In this document: positions 16,676 to 25,835 of the stretch, piece by piece | Position numbering within the stretch: the first letter of the stretch is position 1 | Layout: each line of letters begins with the position of its first letter | DNA from: Afipia sp. P52-10 | GTDB lineage: Bacteria; Pseudomonadota; Alphaproteobacteria; Rhizobiales; Xanthobacteraceae | DNA: 64,000 nt | Direction of reading: 5' to 3' | Assembly (NCBI RefSeq): GCF_000516555.1 | Contig: NZ_AZSJ01000007.1 | Location: 619,376 to 683,375 of the forward strand | The notes under the pieces: generated by a model | Told to the model about the DNA's origin: nothing | Seen by the model: only the letters and a program-made list of their open reading frames with translations | The model's database searches: none | Translations under genes and position numbers: made by a program

Positions 16676-18115
16676 ATGCAAAGAGAACAGCTCATCGCCG
16701 TTATCGTTGCGGTCGCGCTGTTCATGGAACAGATCGACTCGACGATCATCGCCACCGCCCTGCCCGCGATCGCGGCGGACCTCAACACCACGCCGCTGAA
16801 GTTGAACGTGGCGGTGACCGCCTATCTCTTGGCGCTGGCAATCTTCATCCCGGTCTCCGGCTGGTTTGCCGACCGCTTCGGCGCGCGCAACGTCTTCCGC
16901 GCCGCCATCATTGTATTCATGACTGGCTCGATCTGCTGCGCGCTGTCGAACTCGCTGCCGGCGTTCGTCGCCGCCCGCGTGCTGCAGGGCATGGGCGGCG
17001 CGATGATGACGCCGGTGGCGCGATTGATCATCCTACGCTCTGTGGACAAGAGCCGGCTGCTGAACGCCATGAGCTTCATGTCGATACCGGGCCTGGCCGG
17101 ACCGCTGTTCGGCCCACCCCTCGGCGGCCTGATCGTCACGGTCGCGACCTGGCACTGGATATTCTTGGTCAACATCCCGATCGGCCTGCTCGGCATCGTC
17201 ATGGTCACGAAGTACATCCCCGATATCAAAGTCGAGCGCGCCGAGCGCTTCGACATTGTCGGCATGCTCCTGATCGGTCTTGGCCTCGGCGGCCTCGCCT
17301 TCGGCCTGTCCTTGACCCGTAACGCCTCGGTGCCGCTGTTCGTCGATCTCGGGCTCGCCGTGTTCGGCGCCGTGATGATCGCGTTGTATGTGCTGCGGCT
17401 GCGACGGATTGACAATCCGGTGCTCGATCTCGGCCTATTAAAGCTGCGCTCGGTCGAGATCAGCGTGTTCGGCGGTTTCCTGTTCCGCACGAGCCTTGGC
17501 GCAATGCCGTTCCTGCTGCCGCTGCTATTCCAGCTCGGCTTCGGCATGTCACCGCTACAATCCGGCTTCCTGGTGATCTCGACCTCGATCGGCGTACTTT
17601 TGGTAAAGCCGTTCGCGCCGACGCTGCTGCGCGCCTTCGGCTTCCGCAACCTGTTCCTGATCAACGGACCGCTGGTGTCGCTGACCTTCGCCGCCTTCGC
17701 CCTGTTCTCGAAGGAGACGGCGCTATGGTTGATGGTACCGCTGTTGATCTTCAACGGCTTCATCCGCTCGCTGCAGTTCACCACCTTCAGCGCCATCACC
17801 TTCGCCGACGTGAGCGCTGCGAAGATGTCGCACGCGACCTCGCTGTTGGCGGTGTCGTCGCAGCTTGCGATCTCGACCGGCGTCGCCATCGGTGCGCTGG
17901 CGGTCGAACTGGCGATGCAGTGGCACGGACATACGTCACCGACGGCGGCCGACTTCCCTTACGCCTTCATCACCATCGCACTCGTCACTGCCTCGTCGTT
18001 CTTCGTCTGCCTGCGGCTGCCCGCCGATGCCGGCAGCGAGATCGCCAACCGCCCACCCAGACCGCAACCCGCTCCAGCTGCGACTGAAGAGACGCTGCGC
18101 CGCAAAGCAAGCTGA
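16676..18115 (+). CDS. MFS transporter, DHA2 (EmrB/QacA) drug-efflux type
   Basis: 479 residues with about fourteen hydrophobic segments. The opening FMEQIDSTIIATALPAIAADL is the DHA2 motif D1 region. GWFADRFGARNVF is the MFS loop 2-3 motif A. ARVLQGMGGAMMTPVAR corresponds to motif B, and GPPLGGLIVTVATWHWIFLVNIPIG to motif C. These place it among proton-driven multidrug efflux pumps of the inner membrane. The ATG at 16676 is preferred to the TTG at 16634. No EmrA-like adaptor or regulator is adjacent. It follows the P450 genes, so export of a hydrophobic product is conceivable but unproven. Confidence 0.85.
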   Translation: MQREQLIAVIVAVALFMEQIDSTIIATALPAIAADLNTTPLKLNVAVTAYLLALAIFIPVSGWFADRFGARNVFRAAIIVFMTGSICCALSNSLPAFVAARVLQGMGGAMMTPVARLIILRSVDKSRLLNAMSFMSIPGLAGPLFGPPLGGLIVTVATWHWIFLVNIPIGLLGIVMVTKYIPDIKVERAERFDIVGMLLIGLGLGGLAFGLSLTRNASVPLFVDLGLAVFGAVMIALYVLRLRRIDNPVLDLGLLKLRSVEISVFGGFLFRTSLGAMPFLLPLLFQLGFGMSPLQSGFLVISTSIGVLLVKPFAPTLLRAFGFRNLFLINGPLVSLTFAAFALFSKETALWLMVPLLIFNGFIRSLQFTTFSAITFADVSAAKMSHATSLLAVSSQLAISTGVAIGALAVELAMQWHGHTSPTAADFPYAFITIALVTASSFFVCLRLPADAGSEIANRPPRPQPAPAATEETLRRKAS

Positions 18116-18299
18116 GCATTTGCTCGCGCAGCGACGCAGGATGGTGCATCAGCCAAGTCCGGACAAAACGATTTATCTTTGCCTCGAATTGGCAGCGCAC
18201 CAGAAAGACAGGGACAACCTCAAAACCGGAACCCGCTTTCACGGTGCCATGGTACGGCAGTAACCCTTCGGCAGACCAACGTGCGACCAAGGATGCACC

Positions 18300-19025
18300 G
18301 TGTCGATCGAAGCATTTCTCAAGCAGCGGGCCGTCACTATCGCCGTGGGCGGGAGCTATACCCTGCCGAACTGGTACGATCCGCAAGGCAAGCCGCGCAC
18401 GTTCGCCTGCCGGGCGACCCGCGTTTCGCCATTCCAGATGATGGTGGAGGTGCCGGTGGTCGGAAAGCTGGGGGATCGCCTCTCGTCATATTTCCGCGAT
18501 TTCGGCAATCTCACCGGCTGCATCACCGACACCGCTGCGGGCAAATTCCTGCTCGAACTGGAGATGACGCGGGCGATGCGCGAGAAGCTCGCGAGCAAAT
18601 TGACCTGGCTCGAGAAGAAGCAGAAGGACCCGAGCGTTCGCGACGTCAGGGGCGATCCGCGCATCATGCCGGAAAATCCGCATTCGATGCTGACGCTGGC
18701 TGACGGCAGCATTCAAAGCTGTTTCGTCATCGACATGTCGATGTCCGGAGTGGCGGTCTCGGCGAAGGTCCAGCCGCAGGTGGGAACGCCGCTGGCGATC
18801 GGCTGCTGTGTCGGCCGCGTCGTCAGGCTGCTGCCGGACGGATTCGCGGTCAAATTCGTCGAACCGCAGAACCGGACCCATCTTGAGCGGCTCGTCATCC
18901 GCTCCGCGCCGCCGCCCGCCGCGGGCAATCCCAAGCCCGCCGCAGGCGATATCAAGCCCGCCGCGGACGATACCAACAAGGCACCGCGCGACCGCGCGCG
19001 AGAGATCGTACTGCTTCCCGTGTGA
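18300..19025 (+). CDS. PilZ-domain protein
   Basis: 241 residues from a GTG at 18300. The second half carries a PilZ-type beta barrel with DMSMSGVAVSA, the D/NxSxxG part of the c-di-GMP site, followed by VGTPLAIGCCVGRVVRLLPDGFAVKFVE. The first half (residues ~15-100) looks like a second, degenerate PilZ-like barrel. The C-terminal tail is an AAG/D-KPAA repeat region, probably disordered. The usual RxxxR may be provided near PRIMPENPH, but this is not clear, so c-di-GMP binding is uncertain. No flagellar or cellulose genes are nearby to suggest a target. Confidence 0.7.
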   Translation: MSIEAFLKQRAVTIAVGGSYTLPNWYDPQGKPRTFACRATRVSPFQMMVEVPVVGKLGDRLSSYFRDFGNLTGCITDTAAGKFLLELEMTRAMREKLASKLTWLEKKQKDPSVRDVRGDPRIMPENPHSMLTLADGSIQSCFVIDMSMSGVAVSAKVQPQVGTPLAIGCCVGRVVRLLPDGFAVKFVEPQNRTHLERLVIRSAPPPAAGNPKPAAGDIKPAADDTNKAPRDRAREIVLLPV

Positions 19026-19044
19026 CGCGCTTGGCTGAGGCGAT

Positions 19045-19070
19045 ATGCGGCCACATCTGGCGGGCCGCAT
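19045..19070. terminator. Hairpin between convergent PilZ and cysK genes
   Basis: ATGCGGCC (19045-19052) pairs with GGCCGCAT (19063-19070) around a 10-base loop. It is placed to end both genes. Confidence 0.5.
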
Positions 19071-19086
19071 CGTATCTCCCAGGCGT

Positions 19087-20076
19087 CTAAATCCCCTCGA
19101 ACAGCGCGGTCGAGAGATAGCGCTCGGCGAACGACGGCACGATCGCGACGATGGTCTTGCCCGCATTCTCAGGCCGCTTGGCGATCTCGATCGCCACCGC
19201 GATCGCAGCCCCCGAGGAGATACCGCCTGGAATGCCTTCCAGCCGCGCCAGTGCCCGCGAAGTTTCGATTGCAGTAGCGCCGTTGACGCGCATGATGTCG
19301 TCGATCACCGAACGGTCGAGGATCTCCGGCACGAAGCCCGCGCCGATGCCCTGGATCTTGTGCGGCGTATGCTGACCACCACCCAGCACCGGACTCTCCT
19401 CCGGCTCAACCGCGATCACCTTCAGCGACGGATTGCGCGGCTTCAGCACCTGGCCGACACCGGTGATGGTGCCGCCAGTGCCGACACCGGCAACGAAGAA
19501 GTCGATGTTGCCCTTGGTGTCGTTCCAGATTTCCTCCGCGGTGGTGCGGCGATGGACTTCCGGATTGGCAAGGTTCTTGAACTGCTGCGGGATCACCGAG
19601 TTCGGCGTGGTGCGGTTCAACTCCTCGGCGGTGGCGATGGCCCCCTTCATGCCTTGCGCGGCGGGCGTCAGCACCAGCTCGGCGCCGAGATAGGCGAGCA
19701 TCTTGCGCCGCTCGATCGACATCGATTCCGGCATCACCAGCTTCAGCCGATAGCCCTTCGCCGCCGCCACGAAGGCAAGCGCGATGCCGGTGTTGCCGGA
19801 AGTCGGTTCGATCAGCACCGTATCGGGATTGATGATGCCCGCCTTCTCCATCGCCGCGATCATCGCCGAGCCGATGCGATCTTTCACACTGGCCGCCGGA
19901 TTGAAGTATTCGAGCTTGGCCAGCACCGTGGCCTTGGCGCCATGCTGCTGCGGCAGCTTGTTGAGCCGCACCAGCGGCGTATCGCCGATTGCGTCAGCGA
20001 TGCTGTCGTAGATACGTCCGCGCCCCGGTGTAGCGGCGGTATCGGCAGGCTTGGCTTGGACGGCTGGCGACGACAT
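19087..20076 (-). CDS. cysK: Cysteine synthase A (O-acetylserine sulfhydrylase)
   Basis: 329 residues. PLP-dependent beta-family enzyme joining O-acetylserine and sulfide to make cysteine in the cytosol. The PLP lysine is in [11 protein letters not shown], the substrate loop is [12 protein letters not shown], the phosphate-binding glycines are [12 protein letters not shown], and the C-terminal serine loop is GISSGAA. The N-terminus carries about 20 extra Ala/Pro residues before [16 protein letters not shown], and the start may lie further in. Length fits CysK. Expressed alone; nothing in the upstream spacer identifies a CysB-type site. Confidence 0.92.
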   Translation of the reverse strand: MSSPAVQAKPADTAATPGRGRIYDSIADAIGDTPLVRLNKLPQQHGAKATVLAKLEYFNPAASVKDRIGSAMIAAMEKAGIINPDTVLIEPTSGNTGIALAFVAAAKGYRLKLVMPESMSIERRKMLAYLGAELVLTPAAQGMKGAIATAEELNRTTPNSVIPQQFKNLANPEVHRRTTAEEIWNDTKGNIDFFVAGVGTGGTITGVGQVLKPRNPSLKVIAVEPEESPVLGGGQHTPHKIQGIGAGFVPEILDRSVIDDIMRVNGATAIETSRALARLEGIPGGISSGAAIAVAIEIAKRPENAGKTIVAIVPSFAERYLSTALFEGI

Positions 20077-20408
20077 GGGACATGCTCCGGCTATTCGGCA
20101 TTGTTTGGTTCAGCTGCTCGCGACCATAGCGCAGATGTCACTCGCGGTGCAGCAAGGCCGACGCAGAAAGTTTCGGCAAAAATTGGATCAATTGCAGCAA
20201 AGCGTTCTAAGCTGCTCTTCACTCCGATCCTGAACACATGCGTCCGGCGAAGGATGCTTGCTTGCAGCGCACAATCGCAGTTGCGCCTGCGCTGCAATCA
20301 CAAACGTTCACCGCAACGTGAATCGCGCCGCGTCGCGAAAACCGAAAATCGTGAAATCAACGTATTTGTGTCGCGACATCGTCAAGCTAATTGTTGATAC
20401 AGTGGCTG
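20077..20408. other. Divergent spacer, no gene seen
   Basis: The region between cysK (-) and the zinc-ribbon protein (+) has no frame with coding character. Promoters for both genes must lie here, but none is distinct enough to mark. It ends in a 17-base tandem duplication. Confidence 0.5.
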
Positions 20409-20442
20409 CGAGAGCACACAAGGCTCGAGAGCACACAAGGCT
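20409..20442. repeat. Perfect 17-bp tandem duplication
   Basis: CGAGAGCACACAAGGCT occurs at 20409-20425 and 20426-20442 without mismatch, about 35 bases before the start of the zinc-ribbon gene, in its probable 5' leader. Confidence 0.9.
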
Positions 20443-20477
20443 CAAGCATTCACAGGCAAAATCCAGAGGAGGTCACG

Positions 20478-20696
20478 ATGCCAGCGATTGCTGAAGCTCT
20501 ATCGTCCGACATCCCTCGTCCGGCTCCGCGCGCAAGCGATCGGCCGGTCTGCCCGATCTGCGCCGACTCGCTGATCGCTGCCGAAGGATCTGCATTCTCT
20601 GCCGAGGGTGAGCTGAGCTATCTCTGGAGCTGTGAGACCTGCGGCTACGGCTTCGTCACCCGGCATGCCGTCAAGCAGGCGTTCATCTGCAATTAA
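20478..20696 (+). CDS. Small zinc-ribbon protein (72 aa)
   Basis: A very strong ribosome binding site (AGAGGAGGT) precedes the ATG at 20478. The product has one CxxC in RPVCPICADSL and a second in WSCETCGYGF, spaced as in a rubredoxin-like or treble-clef zinc ribbon. The final residues are AFICN. Such small proteins are common and poorly characterised; a metal-binding or nucleic-acid-binding role is inferred only from the knuckles. The leader is marked by a 17-base duplication. Confidence 0.7.
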   Translation: MPAIAEALSSDIPRPAPRASDRPVCPICADSLIAAEGSAFSAEGELSYLWSCETCGYGFVTRHAVKQAFICN

Positions 20697-20844
20697 ACCG
20701 CCTGCAACTGAACGGGCCTGTCTGTGATGGAACGTCTGCAGATTGTCTGCACCTGACGGTCTCCGCTCCCAACAACAAGCTTGCAACGCCATACGATATG
20801 ATGGCGCGCGATGCTCTCACCGTGCGCCAAATGCGAAAGATCTG

Positions 20845-21978
20845 TCAGCGCGGCGCGATGTCGCCCTGCTCCCAGCCTGCGCGCGTTGCCGCCGCGAAGT
20901 CATCGAATCGACCTGCGGCAATCGCATCGCGCAGGCCCGCCATCAACTGTTGGTAATAGGCGATGTTGATCTCGGACAGCAGCATCGCGCCGAGCGCCTC
21001 GTTGGCCTTGACGAGATGATGCAGATAGGCGCGCGAATAGGTACGCGCCGCGGGCCACGGGCTCTCCTCATCCAGCGGCCGCGGATCGTCCGCATGGCGC
21101 GCGTTGCGCAAGTTGACCGAGCCGCGCCGCGTGAACGCCAGCCCGTGGCGGCCGTTGCGCGTCGGCATCACGCAGTCGAACATGTCGATGCCGCGTCGCA
21201 CCGCTTCCAGAATATCCTCCGGCGTACCGACCCCCATCAAGTAGCGTGGGCGATCGGCCGGCAACAGCGGCGCCGTCTCCTCGATCATCGCCAGCATCAC
21301 CGCCTGCGGCTCGCCGACCGCGAGCCCGCCGATGGCGTAGCCGTGGAAACCGATGCCGGTCAGTGCCTGTGCGCTCTGCTGCCGCAGCATCGGCACGTCA
21401 CCACCCTGTACGATGCCGAACAGCATGTGGCCTGGCGGCGCATCCTCGAACGCACGTTTGCAGCGCTCGGCCCAGCGTAGCGAGAGCTGCATCGCCCGCT
21501 CGATCTCATCGCGGCTGGCCGGCAGCCGCACGCACTCGTCGAGCTGCATGACGATGTCAGCGCCGAGCAGCCGCTGCACCTCGATCGCCCGCTCCGGCGA
21601 CAGCACCACGGTCGCGCCGTCGATGTGCGAGCGGAATGTCACCGCCTTCTCGGTTACCTTGCGCAGTTGCGCCAGTGACATCACCTGGAAGCCGCCGGAG
21701 TCCGTCAGCATCGGTCCGTTCCAGCCGGTGAAGGTTTGTAAGCCGCCCAGCGCCGCGATCCGCTCGGCGGTGGGGCGCAGCATCAGATGATAGGTGTTGC
21801 CGAGCACGATGTCGGCACCGGCCTCGCGCACGTCGCGCCAGTGCAGGCTCTTCATCGCTCCCGCGGTGCCGACCGGCATGAAGGCGGGCGTGCGCACCAC
21901 GCCGTGCGGCGTCGTCAGCCGTCCGGTGCGGGCCTGGCCGTTGCTGGCCAACAGTTCGAAATGATTGGGTACAGTCAT
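20845..21978 (-). CDS. tgt: Queuine/preQ1 tRNA-ribosyltransferase lacking the zinc ligands
   Basis: 377 residues. Tgt exchanges G34 of GUN anticodons for preQ1 in queuosine synthesis. The catalytic aspartates are present: D93 in LTDSGGFQ and D268 in [14 protein letters not shown]. The structural zinc site is not. Where the family has CxCxxC before the YSRAYLHHL motif, this protein reads [14 protein letters not shown], with Ser306, Trp308 and Ala311 at the three Cys positions. The fourth ligand, His of the usual TEHNIAFY, is Ile337 in SEINIAYY. The frame is otherwise intact and full length. It lies directly downstream of queA, the next enzyme of the pathway, with a 58-base gap that contains a repeat. 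Confidence 0.92.
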   Translation of the reverse strand: MTVPNHFELLASNGQARTGRLTTPHGVVRTPAFMPVGTAGAMKSLHWRDVREAGADIVLGNTYHLMLRPTAERIAALGGLQTFTGWNGPMLTDSGGFQVMSLAQLRKVTEKAVTFRSHIDGATVVLSPERAIEVQRLLGADIVMQLDECVRLPASRDEIERAMQLSLRWAERCKRAFEDAPPGHMLFGIVQGGDVPMLRQQSAQALTGIGFHGYAIGGLAVGEPQAVMLAMIEETAPLLPADRPRYLMGVGTPEDILEAVRRGIDMFDCVMPTRNGRHGLAFTRRGSVNLRNARHADDPRPLDEESPWPAARTYSRAYLHHLVKANEALGAMLLSEINIAYYQQLMAGLRDAIAAGRFDDFAAATRAGWEQGDIAPR

Positions 21979-22004
21979 TCGTAAGGCTTGTCGTCTGTTT
22001 TAGA

Positions 22005-22041
22005 CATGATCCGAGAACCGATCTTCACTATCGGGATCATG
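22005..22041. repeat. Short palindromic repeat overlapping the queA stop codon
   Basis: CATGATCC (22005-22012) is mirrored by GGATCATG (22034-22041), with further partial pairing inside. The queA stop codon (22037-22039) is within the right arm. It resembles a small intergenic repeat seen many times in Nitrobacteraceae genomes; that comparison is from memory. Confidence 0.5.
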
Positions 22042-23113
22042 CCTCAGCCCGAAACAACAGGCTGGCATCGCCGTAAGAATAGAACCGGTAGCCGCTCGCG
22101 ATCGCATGCGCGTAGGCGGCCTGCATGGTCTCGAGCCCGCTGAACGCCGATACCAGCATGAACAAGGTTGAGCGCGGCAGGTGGAAGTTGGTCATCATCA
22201 GATCGACGGCGCGGAAACGATATCCCGGCGTAATGAAGATCGCGGTCTCGCCGCTGAAGGGATGGATCGTGCCGTCCTCGTCCGCAGCACTTTCGAGCAG
22301 CCGCAGCGAGGTCGAGCCGACCGCGACGATGCGGCCGCCGTTGCGCTTCGCCGCGTTCAGCGCCTCAGCCGTCTCCATTGAGACGGTGCCCCACTCCGCA
22401 TGCATGGTGTGGCCGGCGGTATCGTCGGCCTTCACCGGCAGGAACGTCCCCGCTCCCACATGCAGGGTGACGCGGCGGATCGCGACGCCCTTGGCGGTCA
22501 ACGCCGCTTCTAGCTCCGGCGTGAAGTGCAGTCCGGCGGTCGGGGCTGCCACCGCGCCTTCCTCGCGCGCGAACATGGTCTGGTAGTCGGTGGCGTCCTG
22601 GTCGTCCGCCTCACGCTTGGAGGCGATGTAGGGCGGCAGCGGCGGCGCGCCCATCTCGGCGATCGCCTGATCCAGCACCGGCCCATGGAACGTGAAGGCC
22701 AGCGTCACCTCGCCCGCCTCGCCCTTCGCCTCCACCGTGGCGTCGAGCTGGCCGAGGAAGCAGACCCGGCCTTCGGAACCGAAGCGAACCACATCGCCGA
22801 CGGCTAGCCGCTTGGCGGGCTTGGCGAACGCCTGCCAGCGCGAGCCGTCGATGCGCTTGATCAGTGTTGCCTCGATCCGCGGCTCAGGCTCGCGGCCGAT
22901 GCGGCGGCCGGACAGCTGCGCGGCGATGACCTTGGTGTCGTTGACGACGAGCTGATCGCCCGCGCGCAGGTAATCCGGCAGATCGCGGACGCTGCGATCG
23001 GCCAACCCCTCACCCGGCTTGACCACGAGCAGCCGTGCCGCATCGCGCGGGCTCGCCGGCCGCAACGCGATCCGGTCAGGCGGAAGCTCGAAATCGAACA
23101 GGTCGGTACGCAT
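22037..23113 (-). CDS. queA: S-adenosylmethionine:tRNA ribosyltransferase-isomerase
   Basis: 358 residues from the ATG at 23113 ([19 protein letters not shown]); the longer frame to 23206 is rejected because this is the conserved QueA opening. QueA transfers the ribosyl part of SAM to preQ1-modified tRNA to give epoxyqueuosine. Family segments include [45 protein letters not shown] and [16 protein letters not shown]. It is the upstream partner of tgt. The next gene upstream is a cyclophilin, separated by a repeat element. Confidence 0.93.
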   Translation of the reverse strand: MRTDLFDFELPPDRIALRPASPRDAARLLVVKPGEGLADRSVRDLPDYLRAGDQLVVNDTKVIAAQLSGRRIGREPEPRIEATLIKRIDGSRWQAFAKPAKRLAVGDVVRFGSEGRVCFLGQLDATVEAKGEAGEVTLAFTFHGPVLDQAIAEMGAPPLPPYIASKREADDQDATDYQTMFAREEGAVAAPTAGLHFTPELEAALTAKGVAIRRVTLHVGAGTFLPVKADDTAGHTMHAEWGTVSMETAEALNAAKRNGGRIVAVGSTSLRLLESAADEDGTIHPFSGETAIFITPGYRFRAVDLMMTNFHLPRSTLFMLVSAFSGLETMQAAYAHAIASGYRFYSYGDASLLFRAEA

Positions 23114-23135
23114 GGGCCTGTTTCCGCAGGGAGGA

Positions 23136-23258
23136 TATCGCGTTAGCGCGATACCCTCATCCTGAGGAGGCCGCAATGCAGCCGTCTCGAAGGATGAGGC
23201 CTGCAATCGAGCCTCATCGTTCGCTACGCCTGCCTTGCAGGCTCCTCACCATGAGGAG
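23136..23258. repeat. Compound palindromic intergenic repeat
   Basis: Three parts. A hairpin TATCGCG-TTAG-CGCGATA lies at 23136-23153. A palindrome at 23155-23199 starts CCTCATCCT and ends AGGATGAGG. A related stretch at 23212-23258 reads CCTCATCGTTCG to CTCACCATGAGGAGC. The CCTCAT...GGATGAGG plan is a widespread intergenic repeat type in this bacterial group; a diverged copy is at 35152-35227. Confidence 0.7.
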
Positions 23259-23274
23259 CGTGGCACGGTCGATA

Positions 23275-23733
23275 TCAGCTATCGAGCGCCATGTGCGCCT
23301 TGACGATCTTGTCCGGGTTCTGCACCGGCTCGCCGCGCTTGATCTTGTCGACGTTCTCCATGCCCTCGGTCACCTTACCCCAGACCGTGTACTGGCGGTC
23401 GAGGAAGCGGGCGTCGTCGAAGCAGATGAAGAACTGGCTGTCGCCGGAGTTCGGGTCGGCAGCGCGGGCCATCGACACGGTGCCGCGCACATGCGGCTCG
23501 GCATTGAACTCGGCCTTGATCTTGTTGCCCGAGCCGCCGGTGCCGGTGCCGTGCGGACAGCCGGTCTGCGCCATGAAGCCGTCGATCACCCGGTGGAAGA
23601 CGATACCGTCATAGAAGCCCTTCTTCACCAGCGCCTTGATCTGCGCGACGTGCAGCGGGGCGAGGTCGGGACGCATCTCGATCGTGACGTTGCCCTGCGT
23701 GGTCTCAAGGATCAGCGTGTTTTCGGTTGCCAT
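23275..23733 (-). CDS. ppiB: Cytosolic cyclophilin-type peptidyl-prolyl isomerase
   Basis: 152 residues with no signal peptide. It contains the cyclophilin catalytic core: FHRVIDGFMAQTGCPHGTGTGG, then GTVSMARAADPNSGDSQFFICFDD and FLDRQYTVWGKV. The active-site Arg (HRV) and the QFFI segment are intact. The usual Trp of the cyclosporin pocket (WLD in eukaryotes) is Phe (FLD), as in many bacterial forms. It catalyses cis-trans isomerisation of Xaa-Pro bonds during folding. It lies 56 bases downstream of the secreted paralogue, probably in one transcript with coaD. Confidence 0.9.
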   Translation of the reverse strand: MATENTLILETTQGNVTIEMRPDLAPLHVAQIKALVKKGFYDGIVFHRVIDGFMAQTGCPHGTGTGGSGNKIKAEFNAEPHVRGTVSMARAADPNSGDSQFFICFDDARFLDRQYTVWGKVTEGMENVDKIKRGEPVQNPDKIVKAHMALDS

Positions 23734-23789
23734 TATGTGTTTCCTTGTCAGCGGGATGGGAAGCTAACGCACAAGCGATGCTTCGGGTC

Positions 23790-24440
23790 TCAGTTCTCGA
23801 TGGTGGCCTTGCGCACGAAGTCCATGCGCGCGAAGTCCTTCGCCAGATAGGCATTGCCTTCCTGCTGCAGCCGGCCCTGGTCGGGACCACGGCCGCGCGG
23901 CGCACCCTCGCCGTATTCGGCGTTCAGCGCATCGACCACGTTCATGCCGGAGATCACCTGGCCGAATGGAGCGAAGCCCTGGCTGTCCAGGAAGGTGTTG
24001 TTGCCGAAATTGATGAACACCTGGGTCGTGCGGGTGTTCGGGCCGGCGGTGGCGAAGGTGATGTAGCCGCGCTTGTTGCTCTGGCGGACCGGATCGTCGG
24101 GGATGCGCGCTTCGCGCCATGGCGCCGACAGCTTCGGATCGCCGGAGATCCCGAACTGCACCATGAAGCCGGTGACGACGCGGAAGAAGCGGACGTTATC
24201 GTAGAAGCCGTTCTTGACCAGATTATAGAACCGGTCGGCCCCATTCGGCGCCCAGTCGCGGTTCACCTGGATGACGAACGGACCCTTGCTGGTGTCAAAC
24301 TTCACCTTGTAGGCGGCTGGTGCCTTTTCGGTCAGCGCGGCCGGGTTGGCGAGGCTGGCGCTCTGGCTGAAGGCCGGCGCCGCGATGATCGACACGGCGA
24401 CAGCGACGGCCGCGCCGAGCAGCGACTTGCGAAGGGTCAT
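23790..24440 (-). CDS. Secreted cyclophilin-type peptidyl-prolyl isomerase
   Basis: 216 residues. The ATG at 24440 is favoured over 24446 because AAGGA then lies six bases away. A signal peptide (MTLRKSLLGAAVAVAVSIIA...FSQ) marks it as periplasmic. The catalytic core is visible: FFRVVTGFMVQFGISGD, then GYITFATAGPNTRTTQVFINFGNN and FAPFGQVISGM. The extra C-terminal part (residues ~175-216) is not in the short cyclophilin next to it. It is expected to help fold exported proteins. The neighbouring ppiB has the same fold in the cytosol, so the pair covers both compartments. Confidence 0.88.
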   Translation of the reverse strand: MTLRKSLLGAAVAVAVSIIAAPAFSQSASLANPAALTEKAPAAYKVKFDTSKGPFVIQVNRDWAPNGADRFYNLVKNGFYDNVRFFRVVTGFMVQFGISGDPKLSAPWREARIPDDPVRQSNKRGYITFATAGPNTRTTQVFINFGNNTFLDSQGFAPFGQVISGMNVVDALNAEYGEGAPRGRGPDQGRLQQEGNAYLAKDFARMDFVRKATIEN

Positions 24441-24546
24441 GGACATTCCTTGCGTTCGTTCGAAGTGAAACGGATCAGATGGGGTGTCCCGCCCGGAAAG
24501 AAAGACGGGAGATGGCCGAAAATGCAGGACAGCCTAAGCGTTAGAG

Positions 24547-25044
24547 CTAACCCTTGAGCTTTTCCTTGAGGCTTTTGGCCACCGATGGCGGCACGAACGC
24601 CTCGACGTTCCCGCCCATGCCTGCGATCTGCCTGATCAGTGTGGCGGTGATCGGGCGCACGGCGACGGAAGCCGGCGTGAACACGGTATGGATGTCGGGC
24701 GCCATCTGCTCATTCATGCCGGCGATCTGCATCTCATAATCGAGGTCAGTGCCATCACGCAGGCCTCGGATCATGATGGTGGCGCCGACGGCCTGGGCGG
24801 CGGTCACGGTCAGGTTGTCGTAGGTCGAGCAATCGAAGCCGCAGCCCGCCGCCTTGGCGATCGGTTCGCACACCTCGCGCACCATGGCGAGGCGCTCTTC
24901 GGTGGTGAACAGCGGCTTCTTGCCGGGATGGATGCCGATCGAGACGATCAGCTTGTCGCAAAGATGGACCGCATGGCGCACGACGTCGAGGTGGCCGTTG
25001 GTGACCGGATCGAACGAGCCGGGATAGATGGCGATACGGGGCAT
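24547..25044 (-). CDS. coaD: Phosphopantetheine adenylyltransferase
   Basis: 165 residues, typical length. It makes dephospho-CoA from ATP and 4'-phosphopantetheine, the fourth step of CoA synthesis. The nucleotidyltransferase T/HxGH motif is in [16 protein letters not shown]. Phosphate-binding residues follow in [10 protein letters not shown] and [16 protein letters not shown]. The last motif, usually ISSTxVR, reads [12 protein letters not shown], with the Arg retained. The start at 25044 is the conserved opening [13 protein letters not shown]. Gene order gyrA-(...)-coaD-cyclophilins-queA-tgt is familiar in Bradyrhizobium relatives. Confidence 0.94.
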   Translation of the reverse strand: MPRIAIYPGSFDPVTNGHLDVVRHAVHLCDKLIVSIGIHPGKKPLFTTEERLAMVREVCEPIAKAAGCGFDCSTYDNLTVTAAQAVGATIMIRGLRDGTDLDYEMQIAGMNEQMAPDIHTVFTPASVAVRPITATLIRQIAGMGGNVEAFVPPSVAKSLKEKLKG

Positions 25045-25410
25045 GGACGGCGATCAATCCGTTGGCGTGAAGGGGATTCTCAGCAGCGGGACGTCCGGTC
25101 TAACCCGCCAGCCGGAGGCTCGCAAGCGCAGCCGGTTCCGCCGCAAGTGCATCCCCGCGGGAGCGTTTCCTTGCAGACCGAAGCCGCCGGAAGATCCGGC
25201 GCGCAACCGCTCCGGGGCAACAGTTTGTTGAAATCATTACCCTTTTCACCTCGTGTTTCATCCTCCTGCAGCGACGAAACACTTTGCCGGTGCGACGAAA
25301 CCGTTTTCCGCCTGCGACGCAGACATCCTGAAACCGGGTGCGGTTACACCTGTCTCCAACAACGGCGCAAACAGACGGGCCAACGAGCCCAGACGTCACA
25401 GGGGACCACC
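25045..25410. promoter_or_regulatory. Divergent spacer with phased direct repeats
   Basis: No gene is seen. GCGACGAAAC occurs at 25271-25280 and 25292-25301, and a shortened GCGACGCAG at 25314-25322. The spacing is 21 then 22 bases, two helical turns, as in operators bound on one face. They lie about 90-140 bases before the small secreted gene at 25411. The regulator is unknown and the pattern may be chance. Confidence 0.35.
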
Positions 25411-25668
25411 ATGATCAAGGCTCTTTCCGCGATTGCCATTGCGGCCTTCATCGCAGCCGCCCTCACCGTTCTTCCCGGATTTGCCCCGCAGGTCGAAGCC
25501 GGCGTCAGCACGCCCGCCCTGCCGAAGGCCGATCGCCTCGACTATCGCCCGGTCGGCAAGGATTGTTCGCAGCAGGCGTGGCCCAATTTCGAACCGTCCT
25601 GCCTGCGCAGTGCTGGCACGAAGATCGCACCTGAAACCGTACGCATTGTGCCGGTCGTGCAGCGCTGA
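25411..25668 (+). CDS. Small secreted protein with a conserved two-cysteine core (85 aa)
   Basis: Start at 25411 after AGGGGACC. A signal peptide (MIKALSAIAIAAFIAAALTV...VEA) is followed by a core RPVGKDCSQQAWPNFEPSCL, whose two cysteines probably form a disulfide in the periplasm. The same CxQxxWPxxxxxCL plan is met in several small exported proteins of bradyrhizobia, none with a known role. It is followed by a strong terminator, so it is a monocistronic gene. Confidence 0.7.
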   Translation: MIKALSAIAIAAFIAAALTVLPGFAPQVEAGVSTPALPKADRLDYRPVGKDCSQQAWPNFEPSCLRSAGTKIAPETVRIVPVVQR

Positions 25669-25705
25669 CCGCAGCGCTTATTCTTTCTCCATTCCTCCCA
25701 GACTT

Positions 25706-25732
25706 GGCGGCCGTCTCGGCCGCCATTTTTTT
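25706..25732 (+). terminator. Strong rho-independent terminator
   Basis: GGCGGCCG (25706-25713), loop TCT, CGGCCGCC (25717-25724), then ATTTTTTT. Confidence 0.88.
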
Positions 25733-25835
25733 GGCTGGCATGGCGTACATGGTTGGCGGAACGACGGACAACGCCGATGCATTCTCTGTGTCGGATGTCC
25801 TAATTTGGTTTGAAGCGCGAGGAAGAGGATAAGCA

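Noticed and set aside
22125-22586. Plus-strand frames opposite queA
   Set aside because: Shadows of queA.
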